Source: Glycomyces xiaoerkulensis (lineage in GTDB: Bacteria > Actinomycetota > Actinomycetes > Mycobacteriales > Micromonosporaceae). Taken from it: a DNA stretch of 64,000 nt. The notes under the pieces are model-generated. The model did no database searches, was not told the origin of the DNA, and saw only the letters and a program-made list of their open reading frames with translations. Shown piece after piece: positions 54,310 through 63,911 of this stretch (positions are counted from its first letter, which is position 1; every line of letters starts with the position of its first letter). The stretch spans positions 62,001-126,000 of the forward strand of contig NZ_PGGV01000003.1 of assembly GCF_002798405.1 (NCBI RefSeq), read 5' to 3'. The position numbers were made by a program, and so were the translations under genes.

Positions 54310-54966
54310 CTATACGCCTTGGTCGTCGGCCGTCGAACCGAGGTGCTCGAAGACCTCGTGCAGATCGATGTCCCAGTCGTCCTTGTCGCCGCTCCAGCGT
54401 TCGAAGACTCGTTCGGCGCCCGCTGCGAGGTCTTCGGGAAGCCCGGCTTCCCGCAGCGCGGCGGCGATCTCGTGCATCTCGGGCGCCCATCGCCAAGCGC
54501 GAGCGGCGAGGCTCGGCAGGTATCCGGGCTGGGCGAGGGCCGATGGCCCCATGCGGTCGGCCTCCGACCGGAGTTCTTCGCGGACGCCGTGGCGATCGGC
54601 CAGCGCGTGGGACACGGCGGCGAGCGCCCGTGAGGCCTTCTGGAACGACGCGAACGACAGCTTCAACGCCGAAGCCTCGCCGACCTCGGGCCCGATCTGG
54701 CGGGCCTCCACCAAGGTGCCGGTGAACAACTGCGCCACTTCGCGAGCGAGGTCTTCGGCGAAGGCCGGCGGGCACACCGAGAGCACCAAGCTCACCCGAT
54801 CGAGCAGCTCGGGGAGAGTACGGGTGGAGTCCGGGCCCGACGCTTGCGCTCGCTGAACGGTGGCCTCGCTCCGGCCGGCGGGGCGCCACAGGACCCGGGC
54901 ACCGCGCCTGCGGGCCTGCGCCGCGACGGCGGCCCCCATCCGGCCGGGGTGGAGGATTCCGATCAC
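54310..54966 (-). CDS. 6-phosphogluconate-dehydrogenase-like protein with internal deletion
   Basis: A 218-residue NAD(P)-binding protein. The N-terminal Rossmann fingerprint is ILHPGRMGAAVAAQARRRGA, with AGRSEAT after strand 2 and LSVCPPAFAEDLA. The C-terminal helical domain is of the DUF1932/6PGDH type (GEASALKLSFASFQKASRAL). Between FTGTLVEA and RQIGPEVG about 50 residues normally present (the NAxSP loop, the DGxIxGPP segment and the LYLSG strand) are missing in frame. The catalytic competence of the product is doubtful. GTG 54966; weak ribosome site. Confidence 0.75.
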   Translation of the reverse strand: MIGILHPGRMGAAVAAQARRRGARVLWRPAGRSEATVQRAQASGPDSTRTLPELLDRVSLVLSVCPPAFAEDLAREVAQLFTGTLVEARQIGPEVGEASALKLSFASFQKASRALAAVSHALADRHGVREELRSEADRMGPSALAQPGYLPSLAARAWRWAPEMHEIAAALREAGLPEDLAAGAERVFERWSGDKDDWDIDLHEVFEHLGSTADDQGV

Positions 54967-55242
54967 CGTTGCGGCTACGCCCTTCTCGGTCGGATCGTCG
55001 ACGGCCCGCCCGCAGGCGTCGAACGCCCGAAGCGGGGTTCGACATGCTCGCCACTGTACCGGCCGACCGGCGTCGGCTTCCTGTGCGGCGGAGCCCGACC
55101 GGCCGCAGCGGTGACCCTCGCCCTCATCAACGCCCGTCGCGAGCGTTTCGATGTCGAGCTGCCGTCGCGCGCCTCATGCGCGAGATGGACCGTCGGGCGG
55201 GCCTCCGTCTTGGTAACAGATTCTTAACGTCAGCGGTGTCGA
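54967..55242. other. Intergenic, nothing assigned
   Basis: Stretch between the minus-strand 6PGDH-like gene and the operon promoter. Short frames here lack ribosome sites and motifs. Confidence 0.5.
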
Positions 55243-55271
55243 TTGACAATATAAATGACGAGGAGTAGCGT
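55243..55271 (+). promoter_or_regulatory. Promoter of the tetritol operon
   Basis: TTGACA (55243-55248), 17 bp, TAGCGT (55266-55271). Confidence 0.8.
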
Positions 55272-55277
55272 CAGAAA

Positions 55278-55305
55278 TCACATGAAGAGTGTTAACTTCA
55301 TGTGA
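55278..55305. promoter_or_regulatory. Operator-like inverted repeat
   Basis: TCACATGAAG, 8-bp AT-rich spacer, CTTCATGTGA: perfect 10-bp arms covering the expected transcript start. Likely binding site of the operon's regulator, perhaps the DeoR-type protein starting at 63912. Confidence 0.75.
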
Positions 55306-55414
55306 GATTTAACAGAGACCAGCAGTGCGCTACATGAGGCACCGGGATGACCAGGGCTGGGACGCCCGCGCCGCCCCCGCGTCTGCGATGACCGAGCCAA
55401 TGGAGGAATGTGTC

Positions 55415-56434
55415 ATGCGAGCAGTTGTCTTCGACGAAGCAGGCGAACTCGCCCGGGTCGACCGTCCCGAACCGGCCCCCGGCCCGAAGGAGGTCGTGGT
55501 CGAGACCGCCGCCGTAGGCGTGTGCGGCACCGACACCCACGTCTTCGACGGCGAGTTCGAGGGGACCGTCTACCCGCTGGTTCCCGGGCATGAGGCCACC
55601 GGAGTCGTCGTCGCCGTCGGATCGGAGGTGACCACCCTCTCCTCCGGCGACCACGTGGCCGTCAACCCCTCCACCACCTGCGGGGAGTGCGAGTTCTGCG
55701 CCAACGGCAAGTCGAACCTGTGCCGAGAGTGGAACGGACTGGGAGTCGTCGCCTCCGACGGCGCCGCCCAGGAACGGTTCACCGCCCCCGTGCAGAACGT
55801 CTACAAGCTGCGCCCGGAGACGGACCTCTACCAGGCCGCTCTCATCGAGCCGCTCGCCTGCGCCATCCGCGCCTACGACCGCCTGCCGCGTCGCATGGGC
55901 GACCACTACCTGATCTACGGCGCAGGCACGATGGGCCTGATCATGGCCCAACTGGCTCCCCGCGCCGGTGCGGCGAGCGTGACCGTCGTCGACATCAACG
56001 AAGCGCGTTTGAAGACTGCTCGCGAGCTCGGGTTCGAGCACGTGCTGACCAGCGCCGACCGGGCCGAGCGCGATCGGTGGGACGTGATCGTCGATTGCAC
56101 CGGGGCCGTACCGGCGATCGAGGACGCCCTGCCGAGGGTCAAGGCCGGCGGCACCTTCCAGCACTTCGGCGTCGCACCGGCCGAAGCCGGCGCGGACTAC
56201 TCGCCCTTCCGCGTCTATCGCGACGAGATCAGCATCGTCGGCACCATGGCCGTCCTGAACTCCTTCGGCCGGGCCGTGGAGATGTTCGAGGCCGAGGCCA
56301 TCAATCCCGCCCCGATGATCAGCCACTCCTTCACGCTCGACGACTATCCGAAGGCGCTGGAGCTGTTCCGTCAGGGCAAAGGCCGCAAGCTCCAGATCCG
56401 CCCGGGCGACACCGTCTCCCGCGTCCTGCTCTGA
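55415..56434 (+). CDS. Zinc-dependent medium-chain dehydrogenase (tetritol dehydrogenase candidate)
   Basis: A 339-residue MDR alcohol dehydrogenase. Catalytic zinc ligands appear in VGVCGTDTHVFDG and GHEATG; the structural zinc loop is CGECEFCANGKSNLC; the Rossmann motif is YGAGTMGLIMAQ followed by DINEARL, the Asp pointing to NAD+. By context it would oxidise a tetritol (erythritol or threitol) to erythrulose, the substrate of the kinase downstream. ATG 55415 has GGAGG at 8 nt; longer in-frame starts to 55325 lack one. First gene of a nine-gene operon. Confidence 0.88.
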   Translation: MRAVVFDEAGELARVDRPEPAPGPKEVVVETAAVGVCGTDTHVFDGEFEGTVYPLVPGHEATGVVVAVGSEVTTLSSGDHVAVNPSTTCGECEFCANGKSNLCREWNGLGVVASDGAAQERFTAPVQNVYKLRPETDLYQAALIEPLACAIRAYDRLPRRMGDHYLIYGAGTMGLIMAQLAPRAGAASVTVVDINEARLKTARELGFEHVLTSADRAERDRWDVIVDCTGAVPAIEDALPRVKAGGTFQHFGVAPAEAGADYSPFRVYRDEISIVGTMAVLNSFGRAVEMFEAEAINPAPMISHSFTLDDYPKALELFRQGKGRKLQIRPGDTVSRVLL

Positions 56435-56470
56435 GAGCGCGGCTCCCCACCCTTCGATAGGAGACACAGC

Positions 56471-57133
56471 ATGTCCCAGCAGAGCAGCGCGCGACGGCGC
56501 CGCTTGCGCTCCGTCCGCCGGATCGTCCTGCCGATCGGCGTCGCAGCCCTTCTCCTCGGCATGGCCATGGACATCACCGTATTGACCACCGACGAAGCGG
56601 CCGACGCCGGCGAGCCGGACTTCGACGCGGAGGAGTACGCCGACGAGCACTTCGACGCGATCGTCGAGCAGATCATCGAACGGGCCGTGCCCGCCGAAGA
56701 GCTCGCGGCCGCCGTCGCGGCCGACGTCGACGCGGCCGGTGAGGAGTACGGCGCCCGTGCCGACGACACCGCCGCCTGGACGTTCCCGGTGGCCTTCGAG
56801 GGCACCGTCGGCGAGGCGGACGCCGTCAACGGCACCGCACCGGTCGAGGTCGAAGGTATCCCGGACGGGCAGGAGGTCATCGTCCAATTCGGCCCGATCA
56901 TCAACGGCTCCGCCCTGCGCGACGTCACCGGCGAGGTCCACCTCGGCAGCTTCCGGAACCAGATGGAGTACCAATCGGTGGCCACCGAGCTGAACACCCA
57001 TGTGCGGGAGAACGTCGTCGCCGACCTCGACGCCGCGGAGATCGAGGCCGCCACCGTCACCGTCGTGGGGGCCTTCTCCCGCGCCCCGGGCGGATCCTGG
57101 CTCGTGACCCCCGTCCTGGTGGAGGTGAACTGA
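56471..57133 (+). CDS. DUF2291 family protein
   Basis: A 220-residue protein with an N-terminal basic segment and one hydrophobic helix (RIVLPIGVAALLLGMAMDI), so anchored outside the membrane. Conserved features of DUF2291 include EEYADEHFDAIVEQI and QFGPIINGSALRD. The family is nearly always encoded with Rbs-type sugar/polyol ABC importers; its role is not established. GGAG at 7 nt. The stop overlaps the next start by one base (TGATG). Confidence 0.85.
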   Translation: MSQQSSARRRRLRSVRRIVLPIGVAALLLGMAMDITVLTTDEAADAGEPDFDAEEYADEHFDAIVEQIIERAVPAEELAAAVAADVDAAGEEYGARADDTAAWTFPVAFEGTVGEADAVNGTAPVEVEGIPDGQEVIVQFGPIINGSALRDVTGEVHLGSFRNQMEYQSVATELNTHVRENVVADLDAAEIEAATVTVVGAFSRAPGGSWLVTPVLVEVN

Positions 57134-58719
57134 TGGTCGCCACGCAGGCCGCCGCACCGACGACCACCGACGTCGTCCTGCATGCCACCGGCATCACCAA
57201 ACGCTACGGCGGCGTCGACGCCCTCAAGGGCGTCGACTTCGAGATCCGGCCCGGCGCGGTCACCACGCTCTTCGGCGAGAACGGGGCCGGCAAATCGACG
57301 CTGATGAAGATCATCTCCGGCGTCGAACAGCCCACCTCGGGCACCCTCGAACTCGATGGAGCACCGGTCCGCTTCGGCTCCTCCGACGACGCCCTCGACA
57401 AGGGCATCGCCATCATCCACCAGGAGCTCAACCTCGCCCCCAACCTCAGCGTCCGCGACAACATCTTCCTCGGCCGCGAGCTCCTCACGCCCTTCGGATC
57501 GGTGGACCGCTCCGCCGAGGACGAGGTGGTGCGCACTCTGATGGAACGACTCGAGGAAGACCTCGACCCTGCCACCAAGGTGGCCGACCTGCGCCTTGGC
57601 CAGCAGCAGATCGTCGAGATCGCCGGGGCGCTCGCCGCCGACGCGCGCGTCCTCATCATGGACGAGCCCACCTCCGCACTCAGCGCCAGCGAGGTCGAAG
57701 TCCTCTTCAAGGTCATCGAGGACCTCAAGGCCGACGGCGTCGCGATCGTCTACATTTCCCACCACCTCGAGGAGGCGCTGCACGTCACCGACCGAGCGGT
57801 GGTCCTCCGCGACGGCGAGCTCGTCGCCCAGGACGAGGTGCGCCACATCGACCTCGCCTGGGTCGTGGAGAAGATGGTCGGCGCCGCCGACGAGGAGGTC
57901 TTCGCCAGCCTCGATCCGAATCCGGGCGAGGTCGTGCTGGGCGTCTCCGACCTCGTCGTCGCCGACCCGCAGGCCCCCGAACGCAACGTCGTCGACCACG
58001 TCTCGCTCGAGGTGCGGGCCGGCGAGATCGTGTGCGTCTACGGCCTCATGGGGGCCGGGCGAACCGAGCTCATGGAGGCGGTCGCCGGTCGCATGCCCGT
58101 GGTCGCCGGACAGGTCACCCTCCAGGGGCGGGACGTCGGCGGCCTGAACGTCCGCGACCGGATCGACCTCGGCCTCGGCCTGGTGCCCGAGGACCGCCAG
58201 CGCGACGGGCTCGTCCCGCAGCTTTCGGTCGGCCGGAACATGTCCCTGGCCAGCATCGGCGACTTCGTGCGCGGGATCTTCCTGTCGGGCCGCATCGAGA
58301 ACGGCCGGATCGAGGCGGGCATCGCCAAGACCCGGGTGAAGACCTCCTCGCCGAACGCCCCGGTCGGCTCGCTCTCCGGCGGGAACCAGCAGAAGGCCGT
58401 GATCAGCAAGATGCTGCTCACCGAGCCGAACGTGCTCCTGCTCGACGAACCCACCCGGGGCATCGACGTCGGTGCCCGCGCCGAGATCTACTCCCTGCTC
58501 GCCCAGCAGGCGCAGCAAGGGCTCGGCGTCCTGTACGTCACCAGCGAGATCGGCGAGGCCATCACCGGCTCGAACCGCCTCGTCGTCATGCACAAGGGGC
58601 GCCTGGTCGCCGAGTTCGACTCCCGCAAGGTCGACCGGCACACCGTGATGGCCGCCTCCGGAGAGAACGCCGATCTGGCCGGGGAAACGGCCGAGAACGA
58701 GATGGGAGCCAGCCGATGA
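57133..58719 (+). CDS. Sugar/polyol ABC transporter ATPase, RbsA-like
   Basis: A 528-residue double ATPase. The N-domain has GENGAGKS (~49), signature LRLGQQQIVEIA and Walker B VLIMDEPTSAL. The C-domain has the degenerate P-loop GLMGAGRTE, signature LSGGNQQKAVISK and LLLDEPTRGID, as usual for RbsA/XylG types. Powers import of the tetritol. Overlaps the permease gene by ATGA. Confidence 0.94.
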   Translation: MVATQAAAPTTTDVVLHATGITKRYGGVDALKGVDFEIRPGAVTTLFGENGAGKSTLMKIISGVEQPTSGTLELDGAPVRFGSSDDALDKGIAIIHQELNLAPNLSVRDNIFLGRELLTPFGSVDRSAEDEVVRTLMERLEEDLDPATKVADLRLGQQQIVEIAGALAADARVLIMDEPTSALSASEVEVLFKVIEDLKADGVAIVYISHHLEEALHVTDRAVVLRDGELVAQDEVRHIDLAWVVEKMVGAADEEVFASLDPNPGEVVLGVSDLVVADPQAPERNVVDHVSLEVRAGEIVCVYGLMGAGRTELMEAVAGRMPVVAGQVTLQGRDVGGLNVRDRIDLGLGLVPEDRQRDGLVPQLSVGRNMSLASIGDFVRGIFLSGRIENGRIEAGIAKTRVKTSSPNAPVGSLSGGNQQKAVISKMLLTEPNVLLLDEPTRGIDVGARAEIYSLLAQQAQQGLGVLYVTSEIGEAITGSNRLVVMHKGRLVAEFDSRKVDRHTVMAASGENADLAGETAENEMGASR

Positions 58720-59843
58720 GCGCTCAGCCGGGAGCGGGGCTCTTTCGCGCCCGCACCGAGAAGATCAACTGGAACGCGGTATTCCTCGAAGGACGCGCGC
58801 TCATCGCCCTGATCCTCATCGTCGTCATCTTCGCGTCGATGTCGGACCACTACCTGACGGCGACGAACCTCCTGTCGATGACGCGGCACGTGGCCTTCAA
58901 CGCGGTGCTGGCGCTGGGCATGCTGATGGTGATCCTGCACGGGGGCATCGACCTGTCGGTCGGATCGACCGTCGGACTCTCGGGAGTCGTCGCCGGCTCG
59001 CTGCTGCAGGGCCTCGACCTCTCCCTGTTCGACATCGTCGCCTACCCGGCCGTGTGGGTCGTGGTCGTCGTCGCGGTCGCGGTCGGCGCGCTGGCGGGGT
59101 ACGTGAACGGTTTGATGGTCACCAGATTCCGGGTGGCGCCGTTCGTCGCCACCCTCGGCATGATGTACATGGCGCGCGGCGCCGCGATGCTCATCGCCGA
59201 CGGCCGCACCTTCCCTGAGCTGCAAGGCGACCCCGAACTCGGCAACACCGGCTTCTCGGCGATCGGCAACGGGCGGCTCCTCGGGATCCCGATGGGCGTG
59301 TGGATCATGATCGGCGTCGCGGTCCTGGTCGCGATCCTGCTCACCCGCACCCCGTTCGGGCGCTGGCTCTACTCCATCGGAGGCAACTCCCGCGCGGCGG
59401 AACTCTCCGGCGTCCCGGTGGGACGCGTGGTCCGTTCGGTCTACGTCATCTCGGGCATGTGCGCCGCGCTCGTGGGCCTCATCCTCGCCTCGGAACTGAC
59501 CGCGGCCACCCCGCAGACGGGGCAGATGTACGAGCTCAACGCCATCGCCGCCGTCGTCATCGGCGGCGCGGCCCTCTCCGGCGGCCGGGGCACCGTGCGC
59601 GGGACGCTGATCGGCGCCTTCGTCATCGGCTTCCTCACCGACGGTCTCGTCATCGTCGGCGTCTCCGAATTCTGGCAGATGGTCATCACCGGCGCGGTCA
59701 TCGTCGCCGCGGTAGCCCTCGACCAGTTCCAACAGCGACTCAACCACACCCGGCGCGGACCGGGCAAGCCCGGCTCGGGCGCGAGGCCCGCGACGAAACC
59801 CGCCGAAGACAAGGCGGCGGCGAGCGCGACGGTCAGCAATTGA
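58716..59843 (+). CDS. Sugar/polyol ABC transporter permease, RbsC-like
   Basis: A 375-residue membrane protein with about ten helices. Family motifs are HGGIDLSVGSTVGLSGV and AAVVIGGAALSGGRGTVRGT. A hydrophilic Lys/Arg-rich tail of ~40 residues follows the last helix. ATG fixed by the overlap with the ATPase stop. Confidence 0.94.
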   Translation: MSAQPGAGLFRARTEKINWNAVFLEGRALIALILIVVIFASMSDHYLTATNLLSMTRHVAFNAVLALGMLMVILHGGIDLSVGSTVGLSGVVAGSLLQGLDLSLFDIVAYPAVWVVVVVAVAVGALAGYVNGLMVTRFRVAPFVATLGMMYMARGAAMLIADGRTFPELQGDPELGNTGFSAIGNGRLLGIPMGVWIMIGVAVLVAILLTRTPFGRWLYSIGGNSRAAELSGVPVGRVVRSVYVISGMCAALVGLILASELTAATPQTGQMYELNAIAAVVIGGAALSGGRGTVRGTLIGAFVIGFLTDGLVIVGVSEFWQMVITGAVIVAAVALDQFQQRLNHTRRGPGKPGSGARPATKPAEDKAAASATVSN

Positions 59844-59884
59844 TCACTCCCGCCGTGAACCTCTCAATCAGGAAAGGCAATACC

Positions 59885-60880
59885 ATGAATCGCAAGCTCA
59901 TCACCGGCATCGTCGCCGGGTCCGTCCTCGCCGTCACGGCGGCGTGCGGGGGCGGCGGCGACACGGGAAGCGACGACGCGCCCAATCCCGATCCGGAGGC
60001 GGTCGAGGGCGGTTACGTCCCGGTCATCTCGGTCGAACTGGCCAACCCCTACTGGGACACCGAGGCCGAGACCGCTCGGACCGCACTCGAGGGACTGGGT
60101 TACGAGACGGACGTCTTCCAGCACGAGAACGACCCGCAGCGCCAGAACGAGCTGATCGACACCGCCGTCTCCCAGGACGCGGTGGCCATCGTCCTCGATC
60201 CGGCCGGGGCCGACGAGTCCATCGGCGCGGTCCAGCGCGCCACCGACGCGGACATTCCGGTCTTCCTGATCAACGCCGAGATCAACGAGGAAGGCATCGC
60301 GCTCTCCCAGATCGTGGCGAACAACGCCCAGGGCGCCGCCGCGGGGGCGCAGTACTTCGCCGAGCGGATGGGCGGTGAGGGCACCTACGTCGAGCTCTAC
60401 GGCAATCCGACCGACAACAACGCCCCGGTGCGGTCGACCGCCTACGAGGAGACCCTCGCCCAGTACACGGACATGGAGCTCCTCCAGCGGGAGACCGCGA
60501 ACTGGAGTCGCGAGGAGGGATATCAGGCCATGCAGAACCTGCTCACCGCCCACCCCGACATCGACGGCGTGCTCTCGGGCAACGACGAGATGGCGCTCGG
60601 GGCCATCGCCGCGATCGAGTCGGCCGGCCTCACCCCGGGCGAGGACATCCTCGTCATGGGCTTCGACGGCTCTCCCGACGCGGTCGCCGCGATCGAGGAG
60701 GGCAAGCTCCTCGGCACCGTTCTCCAGCCCATCGTGTCGGCCACCGAGATGCTGGTGGAGCAGCTTCACACTTATCTCACCGAGGGCGAGACCGGTACCG
60801 ACCAGGAGAAGCAGGCCGTCGACTGCGTCCTGATCACTCCGGACAACATCGACCGGTACACGACGTTCGCTCTCGAGTGA
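59885..60880 (+). CDS. Sugar/polyol-binding lipoprotein, RbsB-like
   Basis: A 331-residue periplasmic-binding-protein type 1 lipoprotein. Signal MNRKLITGIVAGSVLAVTAAC with lipobox VTAAC. The mature protein shows VISVELANPYWDTEAE, AIVLDPAGADESIGAV and DIDGVLSGNDEMALGAI, typical of ribose/polyol binders. AGGAAAGG at 7 nt. It is followed by a strong hairpin, which often boosts binding-protein mRNA over the rest of the operon. Confidence 0.94.
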   Translation: MNRKLITGIVAGSVLAVTAACGGGGDTGSDDAPNPDPEAVEGGYVPVISVELANPYWDTEAETARTALEGLGYETDVFQHENDPQRQNELIDTAVSQDAVAIVLDPAGADESIGAVQRATDADIPVFLINAEINEEGIALSQIVANNAQGAAAGAQYFAERMGGEGTYVELYGNPTDNNAPVRSTAYEETLAQYTDMELLQRETANWSREEGYQAMQNLLTAHPDIDGVLSGNDEMALGAIAAIESAGLTPGEDILVMGFDGSPDAVAAIEEGKLLGTVLQPIVSATEMLVEQLHTYLTEGETGTDQEKQAVDCVLITPDNIDRYTTFALE

Positions 60881-60884
60881 TCCA

Positions 60885-60914
60885 CGGTGCCGGGCCTTCG
60901 CGGGCCCGGCACCG
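60885..60914 (+). terminator. Intra-operon hairpin after the binding-protein gene
   Basis: CGGTGCCGGGCC pairs with GGCCCGGCACCG (12 bp, 6-nt loop), 4 bp after the stop. Probably an mRNA stabiliser or partial terminator, since the next gene is 24 bp further on. Confidence 0.6.
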
Positions 60915-60937
60915 CCGACGGTCCTGCGGAGGAGACC

Positions 60938-62671
60938 ATGACTTACCTTTTGAACGACCCGGCCCGTTTCGCGGACGAGCTGATCGAGGGCTTCGTCGCG
61001 GCCCACCCTTCCTGGGTGCAGGCCGTCCCCGGCGGCGTCGTGCGAGCCACCCGGGTGCCCGACGGCGAGGTGGCCGTCGTGATCGGCGGCGGCTCCGGCC
61101 ACTATCCGGCCTTCGCCGGGCTCGTCGGTCCCGGCCTCGCCCACGGGGCGGCCATGGGGAACGTGTTCGCCTCGCCTTCGGCCGAGCAGGTCTACACCGT
61201 CGCCAGGGCCGCTTCGGCCGGCGGCGGCATCCTGTTCGCGTACGGCAACTACGCCGGCGACGTCCTCAACTTCGACCTGGCCCAGGAGCGGCTGCGCGCC
61301 GAAGGGATCGATTGCAGGACCGTGGTCGTCACCGACGACGTCTCCTCCGCCCCGCCCGAACAGCGGGACGAGCGCCGGGGCATCGTCGGCGACCTGGTGG
61401 TCTTCAAGGCGGCCGGCCAGGCCGCCGAGGCCGGCCTGCCGCTGGACGAGGTCCGCGACCTGGCCGACCGCGCCAATGAGCGCACCCGCTCGTTCGGCGT
61501 CGCCTTCTCCGGGTGCACCTTGCCCGGCGCCGATGGGCCCCTCTTCACCGTCCCCGAGGGGCGCATGGGCGTCGGCATGGGCATCCACGGCGAGCCGGGC
61601 ATCGGCGAGGAGGAGGTGCCCAGCGCCGACGACCTCGCCGAGCGACTGGTGCGGACGCTGCTGGCCGAGGCCCCCGCGGACGCCGGAGACCGTGTGGCCC
61701 CGGTACTCAACGGATTGGGGGCGGTCAAGTACGAGGAACTCTTCGTCCTCTACCGCCGTGTGGCCCGACTGCTGGCCGAGGCCGGTCTCGAGGCGGTGGA
61801 ACCGGACGTCGGCGAGTTCTGCACGAGCTTCCAGATGGCGGGCCTGTCGCTGACCCTGACCTGGCTCGACGAGGACCTCGAGCGCGCCTGGCGCGGTCCG
61901 GCCGATACCCCCGGCTATCGCAAAGGGCCTATGCCCGCCCGCGAACGGCGCGGCACCGCTGAAATCGCCGCCGCCATCGAACTGCAGATCCCGGATTCCG
62001 ATGAGGACTCCCGCGCCGCCGCGAAGGCGGCGGCGACGGCGCTCGCCGCGGCCGCCGCCGTCATCGACGACGGCGCGGTCGAACTCGGACGCCTGGACGC
62101 CGTCGCCGGTGACGGCGACCACGGTATCGGGATGCGGCGCGGCGCCACCGCCGCGGCCGAGCGCGCCCGAAAGGCCGTGGCGCTCGGGGCCGGCGCCGCC
62201 ACCACTCTGCGGCTGGCCGGCGACGCCTGGGCGCATCGGGCCGGCGGCACGTCCGGCGCCCTGTGGGGCCTGATCCTGCAATCGCTCGGCGGGGAGCTCG
62301 CCGACTCCGGTCGCCCCGGGCCCGCACAGGTGGTCGCCGGAGTCCGCGAGGCGGAGACGCAGGTCGCCCGTTACGGCGGTGCCCGGCGCGGGGACAAGAC
62401 GTTGCTGGACGCGCTCGGCCCGTTCGCCGACGCCCTCGAGTCCGCAGTGGCGGGAGGGGACCGAATCGCCGTGGCCTGGCCGCGTGCCGCCGTCGCTGCC
62501 GAGGCGGGTGCGCGAGCCACCGCGGACCTACTGCCCCGCAAGGGGCGGGCCAGGCCGCACGCCGAGAACAGCCTCGGGACGCCCGATCCGGGCGCCGTGT
62601 CCCTGGCCTCGGTCGCCCGTGCGGTGGGAGAGGTTCTCACCGACGACCCGAAAGGAGAGCACGATGAGTGA
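60938..62671 (+). CDS. DhaK-DhaL fusion kinase, probable erythrulose kinase
   Basis: A 577-residue ATP-dependent ketose kinase of the dihydroxyacetone kinase family. The DhaK half (~1-330) has [12 protein letters not shown] and the covalent-substrate His region GMGIHGEPG; the DhaL half (~370-577) has [14 protein letters not shown], the Asp cluster for Mg-ATP, and [18 protein letters not shown] instead of GSGHEP, plus the isomerase neighbours, point to erythrulose rather than dihydroxyacetone, as in mycobacterial LerK/DerK. ATG 60938 has GGAGG at 5 nt. Overlaps the RpiB-like gene by 8 nt. Confidence 0.9.
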   Translation: MTYLLNDPARFADELIEGFVAAHPSWVQAVPGGVVRATRVPDGEVAVVIGGGSGHYPAFAGLVGPGLAHGAAMGNVFASPSAEQVYTVARAASAGGGILFAYGNYAGDVLNFDLAQERLRAEGIDCRTVVVTDDVSSAPPEQRDERRGIVGDLVVFKAAGQAAEAGLPLDEVRDLADRANERTRSFGVAFSGCTLPGADGPLFTVPEGRMGVGMGIHGEPGIGEEEVPSADDLAERLVRTLLAEAPADAGDRVAPVLNGLGAVKYEELFVLYRRVARLLAEAGLEAVEPDVGEFCTSFQMAGLSLTLTWLDEDLERAWRGPADTPGYRKGPMPARERRGTAEIAAAIELQIPDSDEDSRAAAKAAATALAAAAAVIDDGAVELGRLDAVAGDGDHGIGMRRGATAAAERARKAVALGAGAATTLRLAGDAWAHRAGGTSGALWGLILQSLGGELADSGRPGPAQVVAGVREAETQVARYGGARRGDKTLLDALGPFADALESAVAGGDRIAVAWPRAAVAAEAGARATADLLPRKGRARPHAENSLGTPDPGAVSLASVARAVGEVLTDDPKGEHDE

Positions 62672-63137
62672 GGCATGGCGCATCGTCGTCGGCAGCGACG
62701 ACGCGGGGTACCGCTACAAGGAGGCGCTCAAACGCGACCTTGAGACCAGCGACCTCGTCGCCGAGGTCGTCGATGTCGGCGTCGACGAGGGAGGCGACTC
62801 GCCGTACCCGGCCGTCGCCGTGACCGCCGCCGAACGGGTGGCGCGCGGCGAGGCCGACCGGGCCCTGCTCGTCTGCGGGACCGGGCTGGGCGTCGCCGTC
62901 GCCGCCAACAAGGTTCCCGGCATCCGCGCGGTGACCGCCCACGACGGCTTCTCCGTCGAGCGCAGCGTGCTGAGCAACGACGCCCAGGTGCTGTGTTTCG
63001 GTGAACGGGTGGTCGGCCTTGAACTGGCGCGCCGCCTCGCCCGCGAATGGCTGACCTACCGCTTCGACAGCTCCAGCGCCTCCGCCGCGAAGGTGGCCGT
63101 CATCGGCCGGTACGAGTCGGACCGGGCATGCGAGTGA
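62664..63137 (+). CDS. RpiB-like erythrulose-4-phosphate isomerase (EryI/DerI type)
   Basis: A 157-residue RpiB/LacA-fold isomerase. The N-terminus is [12 protein letters not shown], with Asp where RpiB has the ring-opening His, as expected for open-chain tetrose phosphates. The catalytic Cys is in [19 protein letters not shown]. It should convert D-erythrulose-4-P to D-erythrose-4-P, entering the pentose phosphate pathway. GGAG at 6 nt; overlaps both neighbours. Confidence 0.9.
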   Translation: MSEAWRIVVGSDDAGYRYKEALKRDLETSDLVAEVVDVGVDEGGDSPYPAVAVTAAERVARGEADRALLVCGTGLGVAVAANKVPGIRAVTAHDGFSVERSVLSNDAQVLCFGERVVGLELARRLAREWLTYRFDSSSASAAKVAVIGRYESDRACE

Positions 63138-63898
63138 CGGCCCGGTTCATGGGAGTGAGCCTGAAGATGTACTTCGACCACGAACGCACCGTCGCGTGGG
63201 CCAAGGACGTCGCCGCTCTCGCCGAAACCCACCCCGCGGTGCGCGACGGGCACGTCGAGCTCGTCGTGCTGCCCTCCCACACCTCCCTGCCCGACCTCGG
63301 ACCGATCGCCGGCGGAGCCGGCATCGCACTCGGAGCGCAGGACGTTGCCGAGCACGACTCCGGCCCCTACACCGGCGAGGTCTCCGCGGCCAGCCTGTCC
63401 CAGGTCGGTTGCCGCTACGCGGAAGTCGGCCACGCCGAGCGGCGCGCCCGCCACGGCGAGGACGACGCGGTCGCGGGCCGTAAGGCCGCCGCCGCCTGGC
63501 GGCACGGGCTGGTCCCCATCCTCTGCGTGGGCGAGGAGCGGCGGGTCGGGACCGATGCGGCCGTCGAGCACTGCCTCGCGCAGGTGCGCGCCGCGGTGGC
63601 ACACGCCGGGGCGGAGGCATCCGGCGAGCTGGTGGTGGCCTATGAGCCGGTGTGGGCGATCGGCTCGACGCACGCCGCCTCGGCCGAGCGTGTCGCCGTC
63701 GTCGCCGGGGCCCTGCGGGAGCTGCTCGCCGACCACCCGGCGGTGACCTCGGCCCGCGTCATCTACGGCGGCAGCGCCGGGCCGGGCGTGCTGACTGAGC
63801 TGGACGGTGCGGTGGACGGACTTTTCCTGGGGCGCTTCGCGCACGACCCTCGCACGCTGAGTAGCGTCTTGGACGAGACCGTCGAGCACATCGGGTGA
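63128..63898 (+). CDS. TIM-like erythrulose-1-phosphate isomerase (EryH/LerI type)
   Basis: A 256-residue triosephosphate-isomerase homologue. Catalytic residues are visible as Lys in GVSLKMYF (GNWKMN in true TIM), His in VGHAERRA, and Glu in [11 protein letters not shown]; the phosphate loop is [10 protein letters not shown]. The changed Lys motif and the operon context indicate L-erythrulose-1-P to D-erythrulose-4-P isomerisation rather than glycolysis. ATG 63128 overlaps the RpiB-like gene by 10 nt; ATG 63149 is an alternative. Confidence 0.9.
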   Translation: MRVTARFMGVSLKMYFDHERTVAWAKDVAALAETHPAVRDGHVELVVLPSHTSLPDLGPIAGGAGIALGAQDVAEHDSGPYTGEVSAASLSQVGCRYAEVGHAERRARHGEDDAVAGRKAAAAWRHGLVPILCVGEERRVGTDAAVEHCLAQVRAAVAHAGAEASGELVVAYEPVWAIGSTHAASAERVAVVAGALRELLADHPAVTSARVIYGGSAGPGVLTELDGAVDGLFLGRFAHDPRTLSSVLDETVEHIG

Positions 63899-63911
63899 TA
63901 CGGAGGTCGTT

